Source: Desulfocapsaceae bacterium
GTDB taxonomy: Bacteria; Desulfobacterota; Desulfobulbia; Desulfobulbales; Desulfocapsaceae
Length of the DNA: 31,635 nucleotides
Assembly: GCA_029934775.1 (NCBI GenBank)
Contig: JAOZLO010000002.1
Coordinates: 1 to 31,635, forward strand
Reading direction: 5' to 3'
Below are positions 10,301-19,574 of this stretch, piece by piece. The notes beneath the pieces are model-generated. The model was not told the DNA's origin. It saw only the letters and a list, made by a program, of their open reading frames with translations, and did no database searches. Made by a program: the position numbers and the translations under genes. Every line of letters begins with the position of its first letter. Positions within the stretch are counted from its first letter, which is position 1.

Positions 10301-11431
10301 GAACTTGACCGGGAAAGAGAGCGATTTAAAGTAAATTATGGAGCTCAGTTGCTTGTAAAAGAAGGTGATGTGGTAGGAAGAGATACTATTCTTGCCGACT
10401 GGGATCCGTATACGACGCCTATCGTTGCAGAAATAGGTGGTATTATAAAATATGGTGACATTCTTGAGGGTGTGACCATGCAGGAAAAGGTTGATTCTGT
10501 AACCGGTAGAGCATCAATGGTTATAGTCCATACGACGGGTTCTACTCAGCTTAACCCGCGTATTACTGTTAAAAATGATCGTGGTAAAACCATGAAGATC
10601 CCTGGATCTGAGGCACTTGCCCGTTACAGTCTGCCGGTTGGCTCGTTAGTTTCAGTAAATGAAGGTGATGTTATTAAACCGGGTACTGTCGTTGGTAAAA
10701 TTCCTAGAGAAACTACTAAAACGAAGGATATTACAGGTGGTCTTCCCCGAGTAGCTGAGCTTTTTGAGGTGAGAAAACCGAAAGATCCGGCAATGATTTC
10801 AGAAGTTGATGGCAGGGTGAGTTTTGGTAAAGAATTGAAAGGGAAGAGAAGAGTTGTTGTTACTCCGGAATATGGGGAACCACAGGAATATCTCATTCCA
10901 AAGTCCAAGCATATTATCGTCCATGAAGGAGATTATGTTCAGGCCGGTGAGGCACTGATGGAGGGAACCGTAGTTCCCAACGATATTCTTGCTGTCCTGG
11001 GGGTCAAGGAACTTGCCAAGTTTTTAGTTAACGAAATCCAGGAAGTGTATAGACTCCAGGGTGTCAAAATAAACGACAAGCATATAGAGGTCATTGTTCG
11101 TCAGATGCTCAAGCGAGTTATGATAACATCGGTCGGAGACTCTACGTTTATGATTGGCCAGCAGGTCGAGTGGTGGAAGTTTGAGGCGGAGCGGGATCGT
11201 CTTATTGCAGAAGGGAAACAACCGGGAGCAGCTGAGCCTTTATTACTCGGTGTTACCAAGGCATCACTATCAACAGAGAGTTTCATATCTGCAGCTTCTT
11301 TCCAGGAAACTACAAAGGTATTGACTAATGCTGCAATGGCTGGAAAGGTGGACGAACTTGCAGGATTGAAAGAAAATGTAATCATGGGACGACTGATTTC
11401 TGCTGGAACCGGACTAGGCTCAGATCATTAA
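7382..11431 (+). CDS. rpoC: DNA-directed RNA polymerase subunit beta'
   Basis: RpoC carries the polymerase active-site magnesium. The product is 1349 residues. Zinc site 1 is C70, C72, C85, C88. The catalytic motif [12 protein letters not shown] has D460, D462 and D464. Zinc site 2 is C801, C875, C882, C885. The trigger-loop motif [16 protein letters not shown] is at 911-926, and the family resumes at [14 protein letters not shown] (1116-1129). About 190 residues therefore separate them, the size of the SI3 insertion known in proteobacteria. The start is GTG, supported by AAAGGTG just upstream and the family N-terminus MEELFNFF. A candidate promoter for the str genes follows. Confidence 0.99.
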   Translation: MEELFNFFQKPKAPVNFKKVKISLASPEKIMEWTHGEVKKPETINYRTFKPERDGLFCAKIFGPVKDFECNCGKYKRMKHRGVVCEKCGVEVIQSKVRRERLGHIKLAAPVAHIWFLKSLPSKIGAVLDMTLKQLEKILYFEQYAVVESEIEELLPGTLLTEEKYRQAKTDYPGQFKVGIGAEAIRTLLASKKLVELSKQLRDEMASTNSKTKRAKLGKRLFVIEAFRDSGNQPEWMILQIIPVLPPDLRPLVPLEGGRFATSDLNDLYRRVINRNNRLKRLLELDAPDIIIRNEKRMLQEAVDVLFDNGRRGRVITGGNKRPLKSLSDMLKGKQGRFRQNLLGKRVDYSGRSVIVVGPHLRLHQCGIPKKMALELFKPFIYNKLENKGYVTTIKSGRKMVEKGAQEVWDVLDEVVTEYPVILNRAPTLHRLGMQAFEAVLIEGKAIQLHPLVCMAFNADFDGDQMAVHVPLSVEAQVEARVLMMSTNNILSPANGEPVIIPSQDIVLGLYYMTRDRINASGENKVFASAEEAIIAYDYGVVHLQANIKVRKDNELIETTIGRLLIGQLLPDSVKFEEVNKVMTKKALASLIDYTYRSAGTKDTVILADRLKDIGYEYATRAGISICINDMKIPLNKEDFVEEAEKNVLDVEQQYTDGLITSGEKYNKVVDIWSKVTDDVANAMMDEIKVDYFRDKKGKVVEAPSFNSIFIMADSGARGSRDQIRQLAGMRGLMAKPSGAIIETPIKANFREGLGVLEYFISTHGARKGLADTALKTANSGYLTRRLVDVAQESTIVEKDCHTLDGMVAEPLMDGGEIIVPLGDRILGRVTLDDVVDPFSDEIIIPAGEEITEEKVIQIMDTGIDKVAIRSVLSCRSKRGVCAACYGRDLGRGHMVNIGEAVGVIAAQSIGEPGTQLTMRTFHVGGTASRSVEQAELQTHIGGTVSFLKLDTVVNDEGTSIVMNRNAEIIIKDELDRERERFKVNYGAQLLVKEGDVVGRDTILADWDPYTTPIVAEIGGIIKYGDILEGVTMQEKVDSVTGRASMVIVHTTGSTQLNPRITVKNDRGKTMKIPGSEALARYSLPVGSLVSVNEGDVIKPGTVVGKIPRETTKTKDITGGLPRVAELFEVRKPKDPAMISEVDGRVSFGKELKGKRRVVVTPEYGEPQEYLIPKSKHIIVHEGDYVQAGEALMEGTVVPNDILAVLGVKELAKFLVNEIQEVYRLQGVKINDKHIEVIVRQMLKRVMITSVGDSTFMIGQQVEWWKFEAERDRLIAEGKQPGAAEPLLLGVTKASLSTESFISAASFQETTKVLTNAAMAGKVDELAGLKENVIMGRLISAGTGLGSDH

Positions 11432-11464
11432 TTGCTTTATAGGTAACCAGCCTGTTCTTTTTGC

Positions 11465-11493
11465 TTGACACTGTGCTGGCGTTAGGTTAAAAG
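11465..11493 (+). promoter_or_regulatory. Candidate sigma-70 promoter before rpsL (str genes)
   Basis: TTGACA at 11465-11470 is a perfect -35 box. With a 17-base spacer the -10 position reads TAAAAG (11488-11493), which matches TATAAT at four of six bases. A start point near 11500 would leave a leader of about 85 bases before rpsL. The str operon has its own promoter at this place in E. coli. The weak -10 keeps this a candidate only. Confidence 0.45.
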
Positions 11494-11585
11494 TGATCCC
11501 TTTCGTGTGAGCGAAAAGTAAGAGATGTGTAACTGAACGCCGGGAAATTATTAATAGGACATGTAAAACAGGAGCAGTTAACGTA

Positions 11586-11957
11586 ATGCCAACAATTAAC
11601 CAACTTGTAAGATTTGGGAGAAAGAAGTCTGTTAAAAAGACAAACACTCCTGCTTTGAAAGGATCGCCTCAGAAAAGAGGTGTGTGTGTGAGGGTATATA
11701 CAACGACCCCCAAAAAACCAAACTCTGCGCTGCGTAAAGTTGCCAGGGTCAGACTTACAAACGGAATTGAAGTCACCTCCTATATCCCAGGCATAGGCCA
11801 TAATCTCCAGGAGCACTCTGTGGTCATGATTCGGGGTGGAAGGGTAAAGGATTTACCTGGTGTTCGTTATCATGTGATTAGAGGAACTTTGGATACATTG
11901 GGTGTTTCCGATAGACGTAAGGGTCGTTCAAAATATGGAGCAAAGCGGCCATCCTAA
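11586..11957 (+). CDS. rpsL: 30S ribosomal protein S12
   Basis: S12 sits at the decoding centre and controls tRNA selection accuracy. The product is 123 residues (124 in E. coli). The streptomycin-related loops are wild type: [13 protein letters not shown] contains K43, and [13 protein letters not shown] contains K88 followed by D89, the residue methylthiolated by RimO in some bacteria. The start ATG follows CAGGAGCAG. First of the str genes, 28 bases before rpsG; its stop codon lies in the loop of a small hairpin. Confidence 0.99.
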   Translation: MPTINQLVRFGRKKSVKKTNTPALKGSPQKRGVCVRVYTTTPKKPNSALRKVARVRLTNGIEVTSYIPGIGHNLQEHSVVMIRGGRVKDLPGVRYHVIRGTLDTLGVSDRRKGRSKYGAKRPS

Positions 11958-11963
11958 AGGATG
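11950..11963 (+). promoter_or_regulatory. Hairpin enclosing the rpsL stop codon
   Basis: CATCC (11950-11954) and GGATG (11959-11963) form a perfect 5-bp stem whose four-base loop TAAA holds the rpsL stop codon. The rpsG ribosome binding site (GAGAGAGG) follows within about 15 bases. A terminating ribosome would open the stem, which could serve translational coupling of rpsG to rpsL. S7 represses the rpsL-rpsG junction in E. coli, but there through a much longer spacer. Confidence 0.35.
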
Positions 11964-11985
11964 TGTCTGAGAGAGAGGTTTATTA

Positions 11986-12459
11986 ATGTCGCGAAGAAAA
12001 AGTATTGAGAGACGACCCGTAGATCCAGATCCTAAATTTAACAGCATATTGGTGAGCAAATTTACCAATGGATTGATGGAGAGGGGAAAGAAAACACTTG
12101 CCCAGCGGATTTTTTATGATGCTATGGATATAGTGGAAGTGCGTGTGAAAGACGAAGACCCGTTAACTGTCTTCGAAGAGGCAATGAGCAATGTCAGGCC
12201 ACGGGTAGAAGTCAAGTCTCGTCGAGTAGGTGGTGCTACATACCAGGTGCCGATGGAGGTTCGACAAACTCGAAGAAATGCACTCGCAATCCGATGGATT
12301 ATCGATTTTTCTAAGTCAAAGTCAGGAAAATCCATGTCAGAGAAACTTGCCGCCGAACTGGTTGATGCATACAATAATCGCGGTGGTTCTGTTAAAAAGA
12401 AAGATGATACCCACCGTATGGCTGAAGCCAATAAGGCTTTTGCTCATTATCGCTGGTAG
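11986..12459 (+). CDS. rpsG: 30S ribosomal protein S7
   Basis: S7 nucleates assembly of the 30S head and contacts E-site tRNA. The product is 157 residues (156 in E. coli K-12-like short forms). It starts MSRRKSIERRPVDPDPKF and contains the FTNGLMERGKKTLAQRI helix, the GGATYQVPMEVRQTRRNALA beta-hairpin that reaches the E site, and the DDTHRMAEANKAFAHYRW end. The ATG is preceded by GAGAGAGG. S7 is the usual translational repressor of the str genes. A G-rich spacer separates it from fusA. Confidence 0.99.
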   Translation: MSRRKSIERRPVDPDPKFNSILVSKFTNGLMERGKKTLAQRIFYDAMDIVEVRVKDEDPLTVFEEAMSNVRPRVEVKSRRVGGATYQVPMEVRQTRRNALAIRWIIDFSKSKSGKSMSEKLAAELVDAYNNRGGSVKKKDDTHRMAEANKAFAHYRW

Positions 12460-12500
12460 TGGGTTCCGGCTGGTGTCGGGGCTGGTGGTGGTAGGGCTGG
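12452..12500 (+). repeat. G-rich tract with GGCTGG repeats and a G-quadruplex-like core
   Basis: The short motif GCTGGT/GGCTGG occurs four times, at 12452-12457, 12468-12474, 12480-12486 and 12495-12500, starting on the last codons of rpsG. Between 12484 and 12496 the sequence GGTGGTGGTAGGG fits a two-layer G-quadruplex pattern on the mRNA strand. The tract is strikingly G-rich compared with the AT-rich spacers around it. It ends about 14 bases before the fusA ribosome binding site (GAGGAGTGAGG, about 12516-12526). Confidence 0.5.
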
Positions 12501-12532
12501 CTTTTAAAGTTGTACGAGGAGTGAGGTAGTCG

Positions 12533-14611
12533 ATGCCAGCCCAGGAAGATTTATCGGATGTGCGTAATATTGGCATTATGGCCCATATCGACGCAGGAAA
12601 AACGACTACAACTGAAAGAATTCTTTATTACACTGGCCGATCATACAAGCTCGGCGAGGTTCATGAAGGCACTGCAGTCATGGACTGGATGGAACAGGAA
12701 CAGGAGCGAGGGATAACGATTACCTCGGCAGCAACTACCTGTTACTGGAAAGAAAAAAAAATTAACATTATAGACACCCCCGGACATGTTGATTTTACTG
12801 TTGAGGTAGAGCGATCGCTGAGAGTCCTGGATGGAGCAGTAGCAGTTTTCTGTGCAGTGGGAGGTGTTGAACCGCAGTCAGAGACTGTGTGGCGACAGGC
12901 AGACAAGTATTCAATTCCACGTATTGCCTTCGTCAACAAGATGGATCGTGTAGGTGCTGACTACAGCAGATGCGTTTCCATGATTGCCGACAGGCTCGGG
13001 GCCACCCCCGTGCCGATACAGATACCAGTCGGTAAGGAGGCGGAATTTGCTGGAGTTATTGATCTCATAGAAGGAAAGATGCTCATATTTGTTGAGCAGT
13101 CCCTTGGTCAGGAGATAGACATACTGGAAATCCCTGCCGAACATAAAGAAATATTCACGGCCGCACGGATGATACTCCTCGAGAAGTTGGCCGACTTCGA
13201 TGAGGGGATCATGGAAAAATACTTGGATGATACAACGGTATCAGCACCTGAGATATATGATGTTCTCAGACGGGCCACTATTGCACTCGATATAGTACCC
13301 GTTCTATGTGGTAGTGCATTTAAAAATAAAGGAGTGCAGCCTCTGCTTGACGGCATTCTTCGGTACCTGCCCTCGCCTCTTGATGTCAGGAGTGTAGAGG
13401 GAGAGGGAAAAGACGGTGTTAAAATCAGCAGGAAAACAGATTCGGAGGAGAAGTTAGCCGGGCTGGTATTTAAGCTGATGACTGATTCTTTTGTTGAAAA
13501 TCTTGCTTTTCTGAGAGTTTACTCGGGTACGATCTCAGTAGGCGACAAGGTTTTCAACCCAGTGAAGAAAAAGCAGGAGAAAATTTCAAAGCTTTTGAAA
13601 CTGCACGCTAATAAACGCGAGGAAGTTAAACAGATCTTTGCTGGTGATATCGGGGCCGTTGTAGGCCTAAAGTTTACGACTACCGGTGATACACTCTGTG
13701 AGAAGGGAGATTATATAATCCTTGAGAGTATGGATTTCCCTGAACCGGTAATAGGGGTAGCAATAGAGCCTAAGAGTAAGGCTGAAGAAAAGAAGCTCTC
13801 TGAAACGCTGAGCAAGATAGCATTAGAAGATCCTTCGTTTACGATCACTACTAATGAGGATACCGGGCAGACAATTATCTCAGGTATGGGTGAGCTACAT
13901 CTGGAAATAATCGTTCATCGTCTGCTGCATGAATTTAAGGTGTCGGCAAGTATAGGTACACCACAGGTCGCATATAAAGAGACTATCGGCAGGGCTGGAC
14001 AAGGAGAAGGGAAATTCGATCAGTTGACCGGAGCAAAAGGTCAGTATGGACATGTGATAATTGAAATAGAACCAGCCGGACGTGGAACTGGCTTCGAATT
14101 TGTCAGCAGTGTTGATGAAGGTCAGATACCGAAAGAGTATCTTGCCTCTATTAGAAAAGGGATTTTTGAAACACTAGACTCAGGGCCACTTATTGGTTAC
14201 CCGCTTACCGACCTCAAGGTCAGCTTGACAGGTGGGTCATACCATGAAGATGAATCGACTGAGATGGCCTTTGGGATATCTGCCTCAATGGCAATCAGAA
14301 GGGCCTCTGCAGATGCAGACCCGAAATTGTTGGAACCGGTGATGAGCCTGGAGGTTGTAACACCTGAGGAATATATTGGTGATGTTATCTCTGACCTCAA
14401 CAGCAAAAGAGGAAAGATAATTGGTGTTAGAGCTGAAAACGATTTGCAGGTACTTAAAGGCGTAGTTCCACTCGCTGAAATGTTTGGTTATTCAACTTCA
14501 CTGAGATCTTCTACCCAGGGACGTGCAACTTTTACCATGCAATTCTTTGAATATGACGTGGTACCAGTTTCAAGGGCAGACGATATAATAAAAAAGATAA
14601 GAGGAATTTGA
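12533..14611 (+). CDS. fusA: Translation elongation factor G (EF-G)
   Basis: EF-G is the GTPase that drives translocation and, with RRF, ribosome recycling. The product is 692 residues (704 in E. coli). GTPase motifs are all present: [11 protein letters not shown] at 17-27 (G1), RGIT at 59-62 (switch II side of G2), DTPGHVDF at 81-88 (G3) and NKMD at 135-138 (G4). Domain IV carries [16 protein letters not shown], and domain V ends the protein with [19 protein letters not shown]. The canonical position between rpsG and tuf argues for the housekeeping copy rather than an EF-G2 paralogue. The ATG follows a double GAGGAGTGAGG ribosome binding site. Confidence 0.99.
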   Translation: MPAQEDLSDVRNIGIMAHIDAGKTTTTERILYYTGRSYKLGEVHEGTAVMDWMEQEQERGITITSAATTCYWKEKKINIIDTPGHVDFTVEVERSLRVLDGAVAVFCAVGGVEPQSETVWRQADKYSIPRIAFVNKMDRVGADYSRCVSMIADRLGATPVPIQIPVGKEAEFAGVIDLIEGKMLIFVEQSLGQEIDILEIPAEHKEIFTAARMILLEKLADFDEGIMEKYLDDTTVSAPEIYDVLRRATIALDIVPVLCGSAFKNKGVQPLLDGILRYLPSPLDVRSVEGEGKDGVKISRKTDSEEKLAGLVFKLMTDSFVENLAFLRVYSGTISVGDKVFNPVKKKQEKISKLLKLHANKREEVKQIFAGDIGAVVGLKFTTTGDTLCEKGDYIILESMDFPEPVIGVAIEPKSKAEEKKLSETLSKIALEDPSFTITTNEDTGQTIISGMGELHLEIIVHRLLHEFKVSASIGTPQVAYKETIGRAGQGEGKFDQLTGAKGQYGHVIIEIEPAGRGTGFEFVSSVDEGQIPKEYLASIRKGIFETLDSGPLIGYPLTDLKVSLTGGSYHEDESTEMAFGISASMAIRRASADADPKLLEPVMSLEVVTPEEYIGDVISDLNSKRGKIIGVRAENDLQVLKGVVPLAEMFGYSTSLRSSTQGRATFTMQFFEYDVVPVSRADDIIKKIRGI

Positions 14612-14635
14612 GTTCAAAAATATTGGGGAACAATT

Positions 14636-15823
14636 ATGGCAAAGCAAAAATTTGAAAGGACCAAGCCGCATGTAAATGTCGGAACTGTTGGTCACATTGA
14701 TCATGGAAAGACTACTTTGACAGCTGCTATTACTCGGGTTTTGTCATTGAAAGGACTTGCTTCATTTACTGATTTCAGCGATATAGATAAGGCTCCGGAG
14801 GAAAAAGAGCGAGGAATTACCATAGCCACTGCTCACGTAGAGTATGAGACTGTAAATCGTCATTACGCCCATGTAGACTGTCCTGGTCATGCAGACTATA
14901 TTAAAAACATGATTACTGGTGCTGCCCAGATGGATGGTGCTATTCTGGTTGTTGCAGCAACTGATGGTGCAATGCCTCAGACTAGAGAGCATATATTGCT
15001 CGCGCGCCAGGTTGGTGTTCCAGCCATAGTAGTATTTCTGAACAAGTGCGATATGGTTGATGATGAAGAACTCATAGAGCTTGTTGAAATGGAACTTCGT
15101 GAACTGCTTGATAAATATGAATTCCCCGGGGATGATATTCCTTTTGTCCAGGGATCTGCATTAAAGGCTCTTGAAAACCCTGAAGATGAAGGCGACGCCA
15201 AGTGTATATGGGAGCTTATGGAAGCCATAGATACTTATATTCCGGAGCCGAAACGAGACGTAGATCAGCCATTCTTAATGCCTGTCGAAGACGTTTTTTC
15301 TATCTCCGGACGTGGAACTGTTGCAACCGGCCGAATTGAAAGGGGTGTTGTACATGTAGGGGATGAGATCGAAATTGTAGGTATTAAAGAGACGAGGAAA
15401 ACGACCTGTACCGGAGTTGAGATGTTTCGTAAACTCCTCGATGAGGGACAGGCTGGAGATAACATCGGTGCTCTGCTTCGTGGTGTTAAGCGTGAGGAAA
15501 TAGACCGCGGCCAGGTACTTGCTGCTCCAAAGTCTATTAAGCCACACACCAGATTCAAGGCAGAATGTTATATTCTTGGTAAAGACGAGGGGGGAAGGCA
15601 TACGCCGTTTTTTAATGGATATCGGCCCCAGTTCTACTTCAGAACCACTGATGTGACCGGTGTTGTAACATTGGCAGAAGGTGTCGAAATGGTTATGCCT
15701 GGTGATAATATTGCTGCAGATATTGAATTGATAACTCCAATAGCCATGGATGTTGGCTTGCGGTTTGCTATTCGTGAAGGTGGTCGTACAGTAGGTGCTG
15801 GTGTTATCAGTGAAATTTTATAA
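14636..15823 (+). CDS. tuf: Translation elongation factor Tu (EF-Tu)
   Basis: EF-Tu delivers aminoacyl-tRNA to the A site as a GTP complex. The product is 395 residues (394 in E. coli). G1 is GHIDHGKT (19-26), G2 contains RGIT (59-62), G3 is DCPGH (81-85) with the catalytic H85, and G4 is NKCD (136-139). Domains 2 and 3 follow with [16 protein letters not shown] and the [10 protein letters not shown] region. The ATG follows TTGGGGAAC, 24 bases after fusA. rpsJ begins 12 bases past its stop, so tuf and rpsJ are almost certainly co-transcribed. A second tuf copy, common in proteobacteria, would lie outside the window. Confidence 0.99.
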   Translation: MAKQKFERTKPHVNVGTVGHIDHGKTTLTAAITRVLSLKGLASFTDFSDIDKAPEEKERGITIATAHVEYETVNRHYAHVDCPGHADYIKNMITGAAQMDGAILVVAATDGAMPQTREHILLARQVGVPAIVVFLNKCDMVDDEELIELVEMELRELLDKYEFPGDDIPFVQGSALKALENPEDEGDAKCIWELMEAIDTYIPEPKRDVDQPFLMPVEDVFSISGRGTVATGRIERGVVHVGDEIEIVGIKETRKTTCTGVEMFRKLLDEGQAGDNIGALLRGVKREEIDRGQVLAAPKSIKPHTRFKAECYILGKDEGGRHTPFFNGYRPQFYFRTTDVTGVVTLAEGVEMVMPGDNIAADIELITPIAMDVGLRFAIREGGRTVGAGVISEIL

Positions 15824-15835
15824 TAAAGGTCTGCT

Positions 15836-16150
15836 ATGATACCAACAGAAAAAATTCGCATTCGCTTAAAAGCATACGATCATAAGTTACTGGATCAATC
15901 AACATCAGAAATTGTTGAAACTGCCAGAAGGACTGGGTCTGCCGTAGCTGGACCAATTCCCTTACCGACATCTGTGAACAAATATTGTGTTTTACGTTCG
16001 CCTCATGTCGATAAGAAATCTCGCGAACAGTTTGAAATGAGGACACATCGACGGTTACTTGACATTTTGGAACCTACTCAGCAGACTATAGATCTTTTAA
16101 TGAAGCTTGAGCTGTCCGCAGGCGTGAATGTAGAAATTAAGCTGCCGTAG
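15836..16150 (+). CDS. rpsJ: 30S ribosomal protein S10
   Basis: S10 is part of the 30S head and doubles as NusE, the NusB/NusG partner in antitermination. The product is 104 residues (103 in E. coli). It starts [20 protein letters not shown] and contains [19 protein letters not shown] and the [12 protein letters not shown] segment. It follows tuf by only 12 bases (AAAGGT ribosome binding site), so the E. coli-type S10 leader that L4 binds cannot precede it here. A long 194-base spacer follows it instead. Confidence 0.99.
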   Translation: MIPTEKIRIRLKAYDHKLLDQSTSEIVETARRTGSAVAGPIPLPTSVNKYCVLRSPHVDKKSREQFEMRTHRRLLDILEPTQQTIDLLMKLELSAGVNVEIKLP

Positions 16151-16232
16151 GGTGGTGAATACAACAATTGACAAACAAAGAGTTAAAATTTAGATGGCTA
16201 GGTAAAAAACTTCATCGTCGATAAATGTGAAC

Positions 16233-16270
16233 ATAATGTCAGCTATATACTTTTATATTATTGACATTAT
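16233..16270 (+). promoter_or_regulatory. Large hairpin in the rpsJ-rplC spacer
   Basis: ATAATGTCA (16233-16241) and TGACATTAT (16262-16270) are exact 9-base inverted repeats. Inside them ATATA and TATAT can pair again around a short CTTT loop, giving a two-part helix. It is AT-rich and not followed by a T-run, so it is unlikely to be a terminator. It sits 75 bases before rplC in the only long gap of the S10 genes and could be a regulatory leader or processing site. Confidence 0.45.
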
Positions 16271-16344
16271 TTGAGTAAAGGCGAAGTAGAGGAAGAGTTT
16301 TAAGGCGTCATCACTATTGTTAAATTGAAGCATCGGATACAATT

Positions 16345-16974
16345 ATGCCAAATTCAATGGGTATATTAGGTAAAAAAGTTGGAATGACTCGGGTCTACAG
16401 TGAACTAGGTCAAGCAACCCCAGTAACTGTTGTTGAAGCAGGTCCTTGCAGGGTCCTTCAAGTTAAAAATGTGGCTGCTGATGGATATAACGCTATCCAG
16501 GTCGGTTTTTCCGAGAAAAAATCTTCTCGTGTTAATAAGGCTATCGCTGGTCATTTAAAAAAATCAGAGTCGGAAGGATTCTATTTTATAAAAGAGTTTA
16601 GAGTTACTGATCCAGGTGAATATTCTGTAGGTCAGGATATCACTTTAGATACAGTACTCAAAGTCGGTGATCTTGTCGATATCCAGGGAATCAGTAAGGG
16701 TAAAGGATTTCAAGGTGTTATAAAGAGATATGGCTTTGCAGGTGGTGGGGCCGGGCATGGATCTAATTTTCACAGAGCACCGGGATCAATAGGGTGTAGT
16801 GCATCTCCCGCTAGAGTATTTAAAGGAAAAAAAATGCCTGGAAGGATGGGTAATGATACAGTCTTGAGAAAAAATGTAATTGTTATCGATGTACGATCTG
16901 AAGAGAATGTTGTTCTTTTGAAAGGACCCCTTCCAGGAGCTAAAAACGGCCTGTTAAAAATATTCTCTAAATAA
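16345..16974 (+). CDS. rplC: 50S ribosomal protein L3
   Basis: L3 is an early assembly protein whose central extension reaches the peptidyl transferase centre. The product is 209 residues, the same as E. coli. It begins MPNSMGILGKKVGMTRVYSE. The extension reads GGGAGHGSNFHRAPGSIG followed by CSASPARVFKGKKMPGRMGN. The glutamine that PrmB methylates in E. coli (IGQNQTP) is cysteine here (IGCSASP), so that modification is not expected. The ribosome binding site is weak (CGGA, 16334-16337), unusual for the cluster, and may be helped by the structured spacer upstream. Confidence 0.98.
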   Translation: MPNSMGILGKKVGMTRVYSELGQATPVTVVEAGPCRVLQVKNVAADGYNAIQVGFSEKKSSRVNKAIAGHLKKSESEGFYFIKEFRVTDPGEYSVGQDITLDTVLKVGDLVDIQGISKGKGFQGVIKRYGFAGGGAGHGSNFHRAPGSIGCSASPARVFKGKKMPGRMGNDTVLRKNVIVIDVRSEENVVLLKGPLPGAKNGLLKIFSK

Positions 16975-17009
16975 ATGTTTTTGAGTTGCCACAGGCTGAG
17001 GAGATAAAT

Positions 17010-17633
17010 ATGTCTACTATAAAGATAGTTAACACCAAGAATGAGAGTGTTGGCGAGATTGAACTCAGAGATGATCTGTTTAATCGCAAGGTGAAAGAGT
17101 ATATTTTACATGATGTTGTCAGGATGCAGCGTGCTGCTCGTCGTTCGGGCAATGCCTGTACCAAAACACGGGTCGAAGTGAGAGGTGGTGGTGCCAAACC
17201 CTGGAGGCAAAAAGGAACAGGACGGGCAAGGGCAGGTACTCGTACTTCTCCGGTGTGGAGAGGTGGAGGGGTTGCTTTTGGACCAAAACCCAGAGATTAC
17301 AGTTTCAAGCTTAATCGTAAGATTAAAAAACAGGCAATTTCAATGGCTATGAGTGCCAGGTTGCAGGAAGGTAATCTCATGGTAATTGATCAGTTCATCA
17401 TGGACTCCATTAAGACCAAAGATTTTGTTGGAATTATGAAGGTGCTGGGCGTTGAAAATGGGCTGATAGTTGCTGACAGTGGTAATGATGAGCTTAACAA
17501 ATCATCTCGAAATGTCAATGGATACAAAGTGCTACCTGTTGAAGGCTTAAATGTCTATGATATCCTTCTGCATAAAAAATTGATCTTAGTGCAACCGGTA
17601 ATCGATGGTATTGAAAAGAGGTTGGCGGTATGA
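17010..17633 (+). CDS. rplD: 50S ribosomal protein L4
   Basis: L4 lines the peptide exit tunnel and regulates the S10 operon in some proteobacteria. With the ATG at 17010 the product is 207 residues (201 in E. coli). That ATG is preceded by GAGGAGAT and gives MSTIKIVNTKNESVGEIEL; a longer frame from a TTG at 16986 lacks a ribosome binding site. The tunnel loop is TRVEVRGGGAKPWRQKGTGR followed by ARAGTRTSPVWRGGGVAFGP. The last codon overlaps the start of rplW by four bases (ATGA). Confidence 0.98.
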   Translation: MSTIKIVNTKNESVGEIELRDDLFNRKVKEYILHDVVRMQRAARRSGNACTKTRVEVRGGGAKPWRQKGTGRARAGTRTSPVWRGGGVAFGPKPRDYSFKLNRKIKKQAISMAMSARLQEGNLMVIDQFIMDSIKTKDFVGIMKVLGVENGLIVADSGNDELNKSSRNVNGYKVLPVEGLNVYDILLHKKLILVQPVIDGIEKRLAV

Positions 17634-17917
17634 AAAATATATACAGTGTATTAAAAGGACCCTGCCTTACAGAGAAAGCTGCATTATTGCAGGAAGAAGA
17701 TGGAAGGGTAGTTTTTAAAGTTCACCCTAAGGCGAATAAGATAGAAGTTAAAAGAGCAGTTGAGCTACTTTTCAATGTGAAGGTGAAAAATGTGAGGACT
17801 GCAAACATGCACGGAAAGCAAAAAAGGGTTGGAAAAGCTGTAGGCTTTACGAAAGATTGGAAAAAAGCCTATGTAACATTGTCTGAAGGTGCAATCAACT
17901 TTGCTGACGAACTTTAG
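17630..17917 (+). CDS. rplW: 50S ribosomal protein L23
   Basis: L23 sits at the tunnel exit and is the docking site for trigger factor and SRP. The product is 95 residues (100 in E. coli). It contains LTEKAALLQEEDGRVVFKVH, then the ANKIEVKRAVELLFNVKVKN block and the basic loop MHGKQKRVGKAVGFTKDWKK. The ATG overlaps the rplD stop in an ATGA arrangement, which points to translational coupling. A 76-base spacer separates it from rplB. Confidence 0.98.
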   Translation: MKNIYSVLKGPCLTEKAALLQEEDGRVVFKVHPKANKIEVKRAVELLFNVKVKNVRTANMHGKQKRVGKAVGFTKDWKKAYVTLSEGAINFADEL

Positions 17918-17993
17918 CAGGAAAATCAGCTGGACGAAACATCTAGACTTAACGATTCTATCTAACCCATTTTGATGGAGCGATTGGGAAATC

Positions 17994-18818
17994 ATGGCTA
18001 TAAAAACATATAAACCTACATCTGCTGGAAAACGACACCATGTGTCTATCAAAAATGCAGATCTGTCTTCTAAAGACCCTGAAAGGAGTCTTGTAACCAG
18101 TCTCAGCAAGAGCGGTGGAAGGAATAACTACGGCCGTATAACTGCACGATATAAAGGCGGGGGTCATAAACGGAAATACAGAATTATCGACTTCAAGAGG
18201 AATAAAACGGGTGTAGACGCAAAGGTAATTGCTATCGAATATGATCCTAATAGGTCAGCCAATATCGCCCTTCTTGGTTATATGGATGGGGAGAAGTGTT
18301 ATATTCTTTCCCCTGACGGTATTAGCGTTGGAGATCGTGTTGTTGCCGGGGAAAACGTAGATATTCAGCCCGGGAATTGCCTGCCGATGAGTAATATCCC
18401 CCTTGGTACTATTATTCATAATATTGAGATGAAGATAGGAAAAGGAGCCCAGCTCGTTCGAAGTGCAGGTGCTTCTGCTCAACTTATGGCTAAAGAAGGA
18501 CGATATGTTCTTGTTCGTTTGCCATCAGGAGAGGTTCGGAAATTCAATAATCAATGCAGGGCCTGCATTGGACAAATTGGTAACCGCGAACATGAAAGTC
18601 AGAAACTTGGTAAGGCTGGCAGAAGCAGATGGAAAGGAAGAAGACCCCATGTTCGAGGTGTAGCTATGAACCCTGTCGATCATCCGATGGGTGGTGGGGA
18701 AGGTAAGAGTTCGGGTGGCCGACATCCTTGTACACCCTGGGGGCGTCCTACTAAAGGGTTCAAAACAAGAAAGAACAGAAAGACTTCTGACAAGCTGATT
18801 GTCAAGAAGAGATCATAA
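17994..18818 (+). CDS. rplB: 50S ribosomal protein L2
   Basis: L2 is a primary 23S rRNA binder required for subunit association and peptidyl transferase activity. The product is 274 residues (273 in E. coli). It begins [18 protein letters not shown] and contains [20 protein letters not shown] and the C-terminal block [20 protein letters not shown]. The histidine of the VDHP motif that matters for activity in E. coli is kept, while the next usual histidine is methionine (HPMGGGEG), a variant also known in other phyla. The ATG follows a TTGGGA-type ribosome binding site. Confidence 0.99.
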   Translation: MAIKTYKPTSAGKRHHVSIKNADLSSKDPERSLVTSLSKSGGRNNYGRITARYKGGGHKRKYRIIDFKRNKTGVDAKVIAIEYDPNRSANIALLGYMDGEKCYILSPDGISVGDRVVAGENVDIQPGNCLPMSNIPLGTIIHNIEMKIGKGAQLVRSAGASAQLMAKEGRYVLVRLPSGEVRKFNNQCRACIGQIGNREHESQKLGKAGRSRWKGRRPHVRGVAMNPVDHPMGGGEGKSSGGRHPCTPWGRPTKGFKTRKNRKTSDKLIVKKRS

Positions 18819-18835
18819 CAGACAAGGAGTAGTGT

Positions 18836-19111
18836 ATGTCTCGTTCAATTAAAAAAGGTCCTTTTATTGATGATCATCTGCAAAGGAAGGTGTCTTCGGC
18901 TATAGAGAGTGGGTCGAGAAAGGTAATCAAGACCTGGTCCAGGCGTTCAGATATTAGTCCTGAGATGGTAGGGATCACATTTGCAGTTCATAACGGGAAA
19001 AAATTTATACCTGTTTTTGTCACAGAGAACATGGTTGGACATAAGCTTGGTGAGTTTTCACCAACTCGAACATATTATGGCCATTCTGCAGACAGAAAGG
19101 GAAGAAAATAA
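18836..19111 (+). CDS. rpsS: 30S ribosomal protein S19
   Basis: S19 is a 30S head protein that pairs with S13 near the A site and contacts the 50S bridge. The product is 91 residues (92 in E. coli). It has the standard start [19 protein letters not shown], the [19 protein letters not shown] block, and ends with [18 protein letters not shown]. The ATG follows ACAAGGAG with 17 bases between rplB and this gene. Confidence 0.99.
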   Translation: MSRSIKKGPFIDDHLQRKVSSAIESGSRKVIKTWSRRSDISPEMVGITFAVHNGKKFIPVFVTENMVGHKLGEFSPTRTYYGHSADRKGRK

Positions 19112-19155
19112 TTAGAAACCTGAATTTTTTGCAGGACCCACCGGGAGCAATCAAT

Positions 19156-19488
19156 ATGGAAGCACGGGCCGTTGGAAAATATATAAGAATCTCACCGCAA
19201 AAGGCGCGACTTGTTGCTGATGTTGTGAGAGGTATGGGGGTGGATCAGGCTATCAACACCCTCCGTTTTATGCCTAAAAAAGGCGCAGGAATTATTCAAA
19301 AAGTCATTGAATCGGCTGTTGCGAACGCAACACAGGACGACGAAGCTGACGTAGATAATTTGTATGTTAAAAAAATAATGATTGATGGTGGACCTTCTCT
19401 TAAGAGAATCCGGCCAAGGGCTATGGGAAGAGCCACCGGAATTATCAAAAGAACGAGCCACATTACCGTCATTATTGACGAGAATTAG
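19156..19488 (+). CDS. rplV: 50S ribosomal protein L22
   Basis: L22 lines the exit tunnel opposite L4; its beta-hairpin is a macrolide-response site. With the ATG at 19156 the product is 110 residues, exactly the E. coli length, starting MEARAVGKYIRISPQKARLV. The in-frame TTG at 19129 would add nine residues (MQDPPGAIN) with no family support, whereas GGGAG lies at the right distance before 19156. The tunnel hairpin is in KIMIDGGPSLKRIRPRAMGR and the end is TSHITVIIDEN. Confidence 0.98.
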   Translation: MEARAVGKYIRISPQKARLVADVVRGMGVDQAINTLRFMPKKGAGIIQKVIESAVANATQDDEADVDNLYVKKIMIDGGPSLKRIRPRAMGRATGIIKRTSHITVIIDEN

Positions 19489-19574
19489 GAAATCAAGTGG
19501 TAAGTTAACGCTGCATGTATGTAGATACTTACTGTAAAGACTAAATAGAACGTTGGATTTGTTGGAGGACTGTT

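Noticed and set aside
3089..11431. Intein, frameshift or resistance mutation in rpoB or rpoC
   Set aside because: Both frames are continuous, the rifampicin-pocket residues are wild type and the catalytic and zinc motifs are complete.
16168..16196. TTGACA at 16168-16173 as a promoter for rplC
   Set aside because: The -10 position at 17 bases reads TAGATG, only three of six consensus bases; too weak to list. Worth checking only if a 5' end is mapped near 16203.
16986..17009. N-terminal extension of L4 from a TTG at 16986
   Set aside because: The extension overlaps the GAGGAGAT ribosome binding site of the ATG at 17010 and is absent from the family.
19129..19155. N-terminal extension of L22 from a TTG at 19129
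   Set aside because: No ribosome binding site, and the ATG at 19156 gives exactly the usual 110-residue protein.
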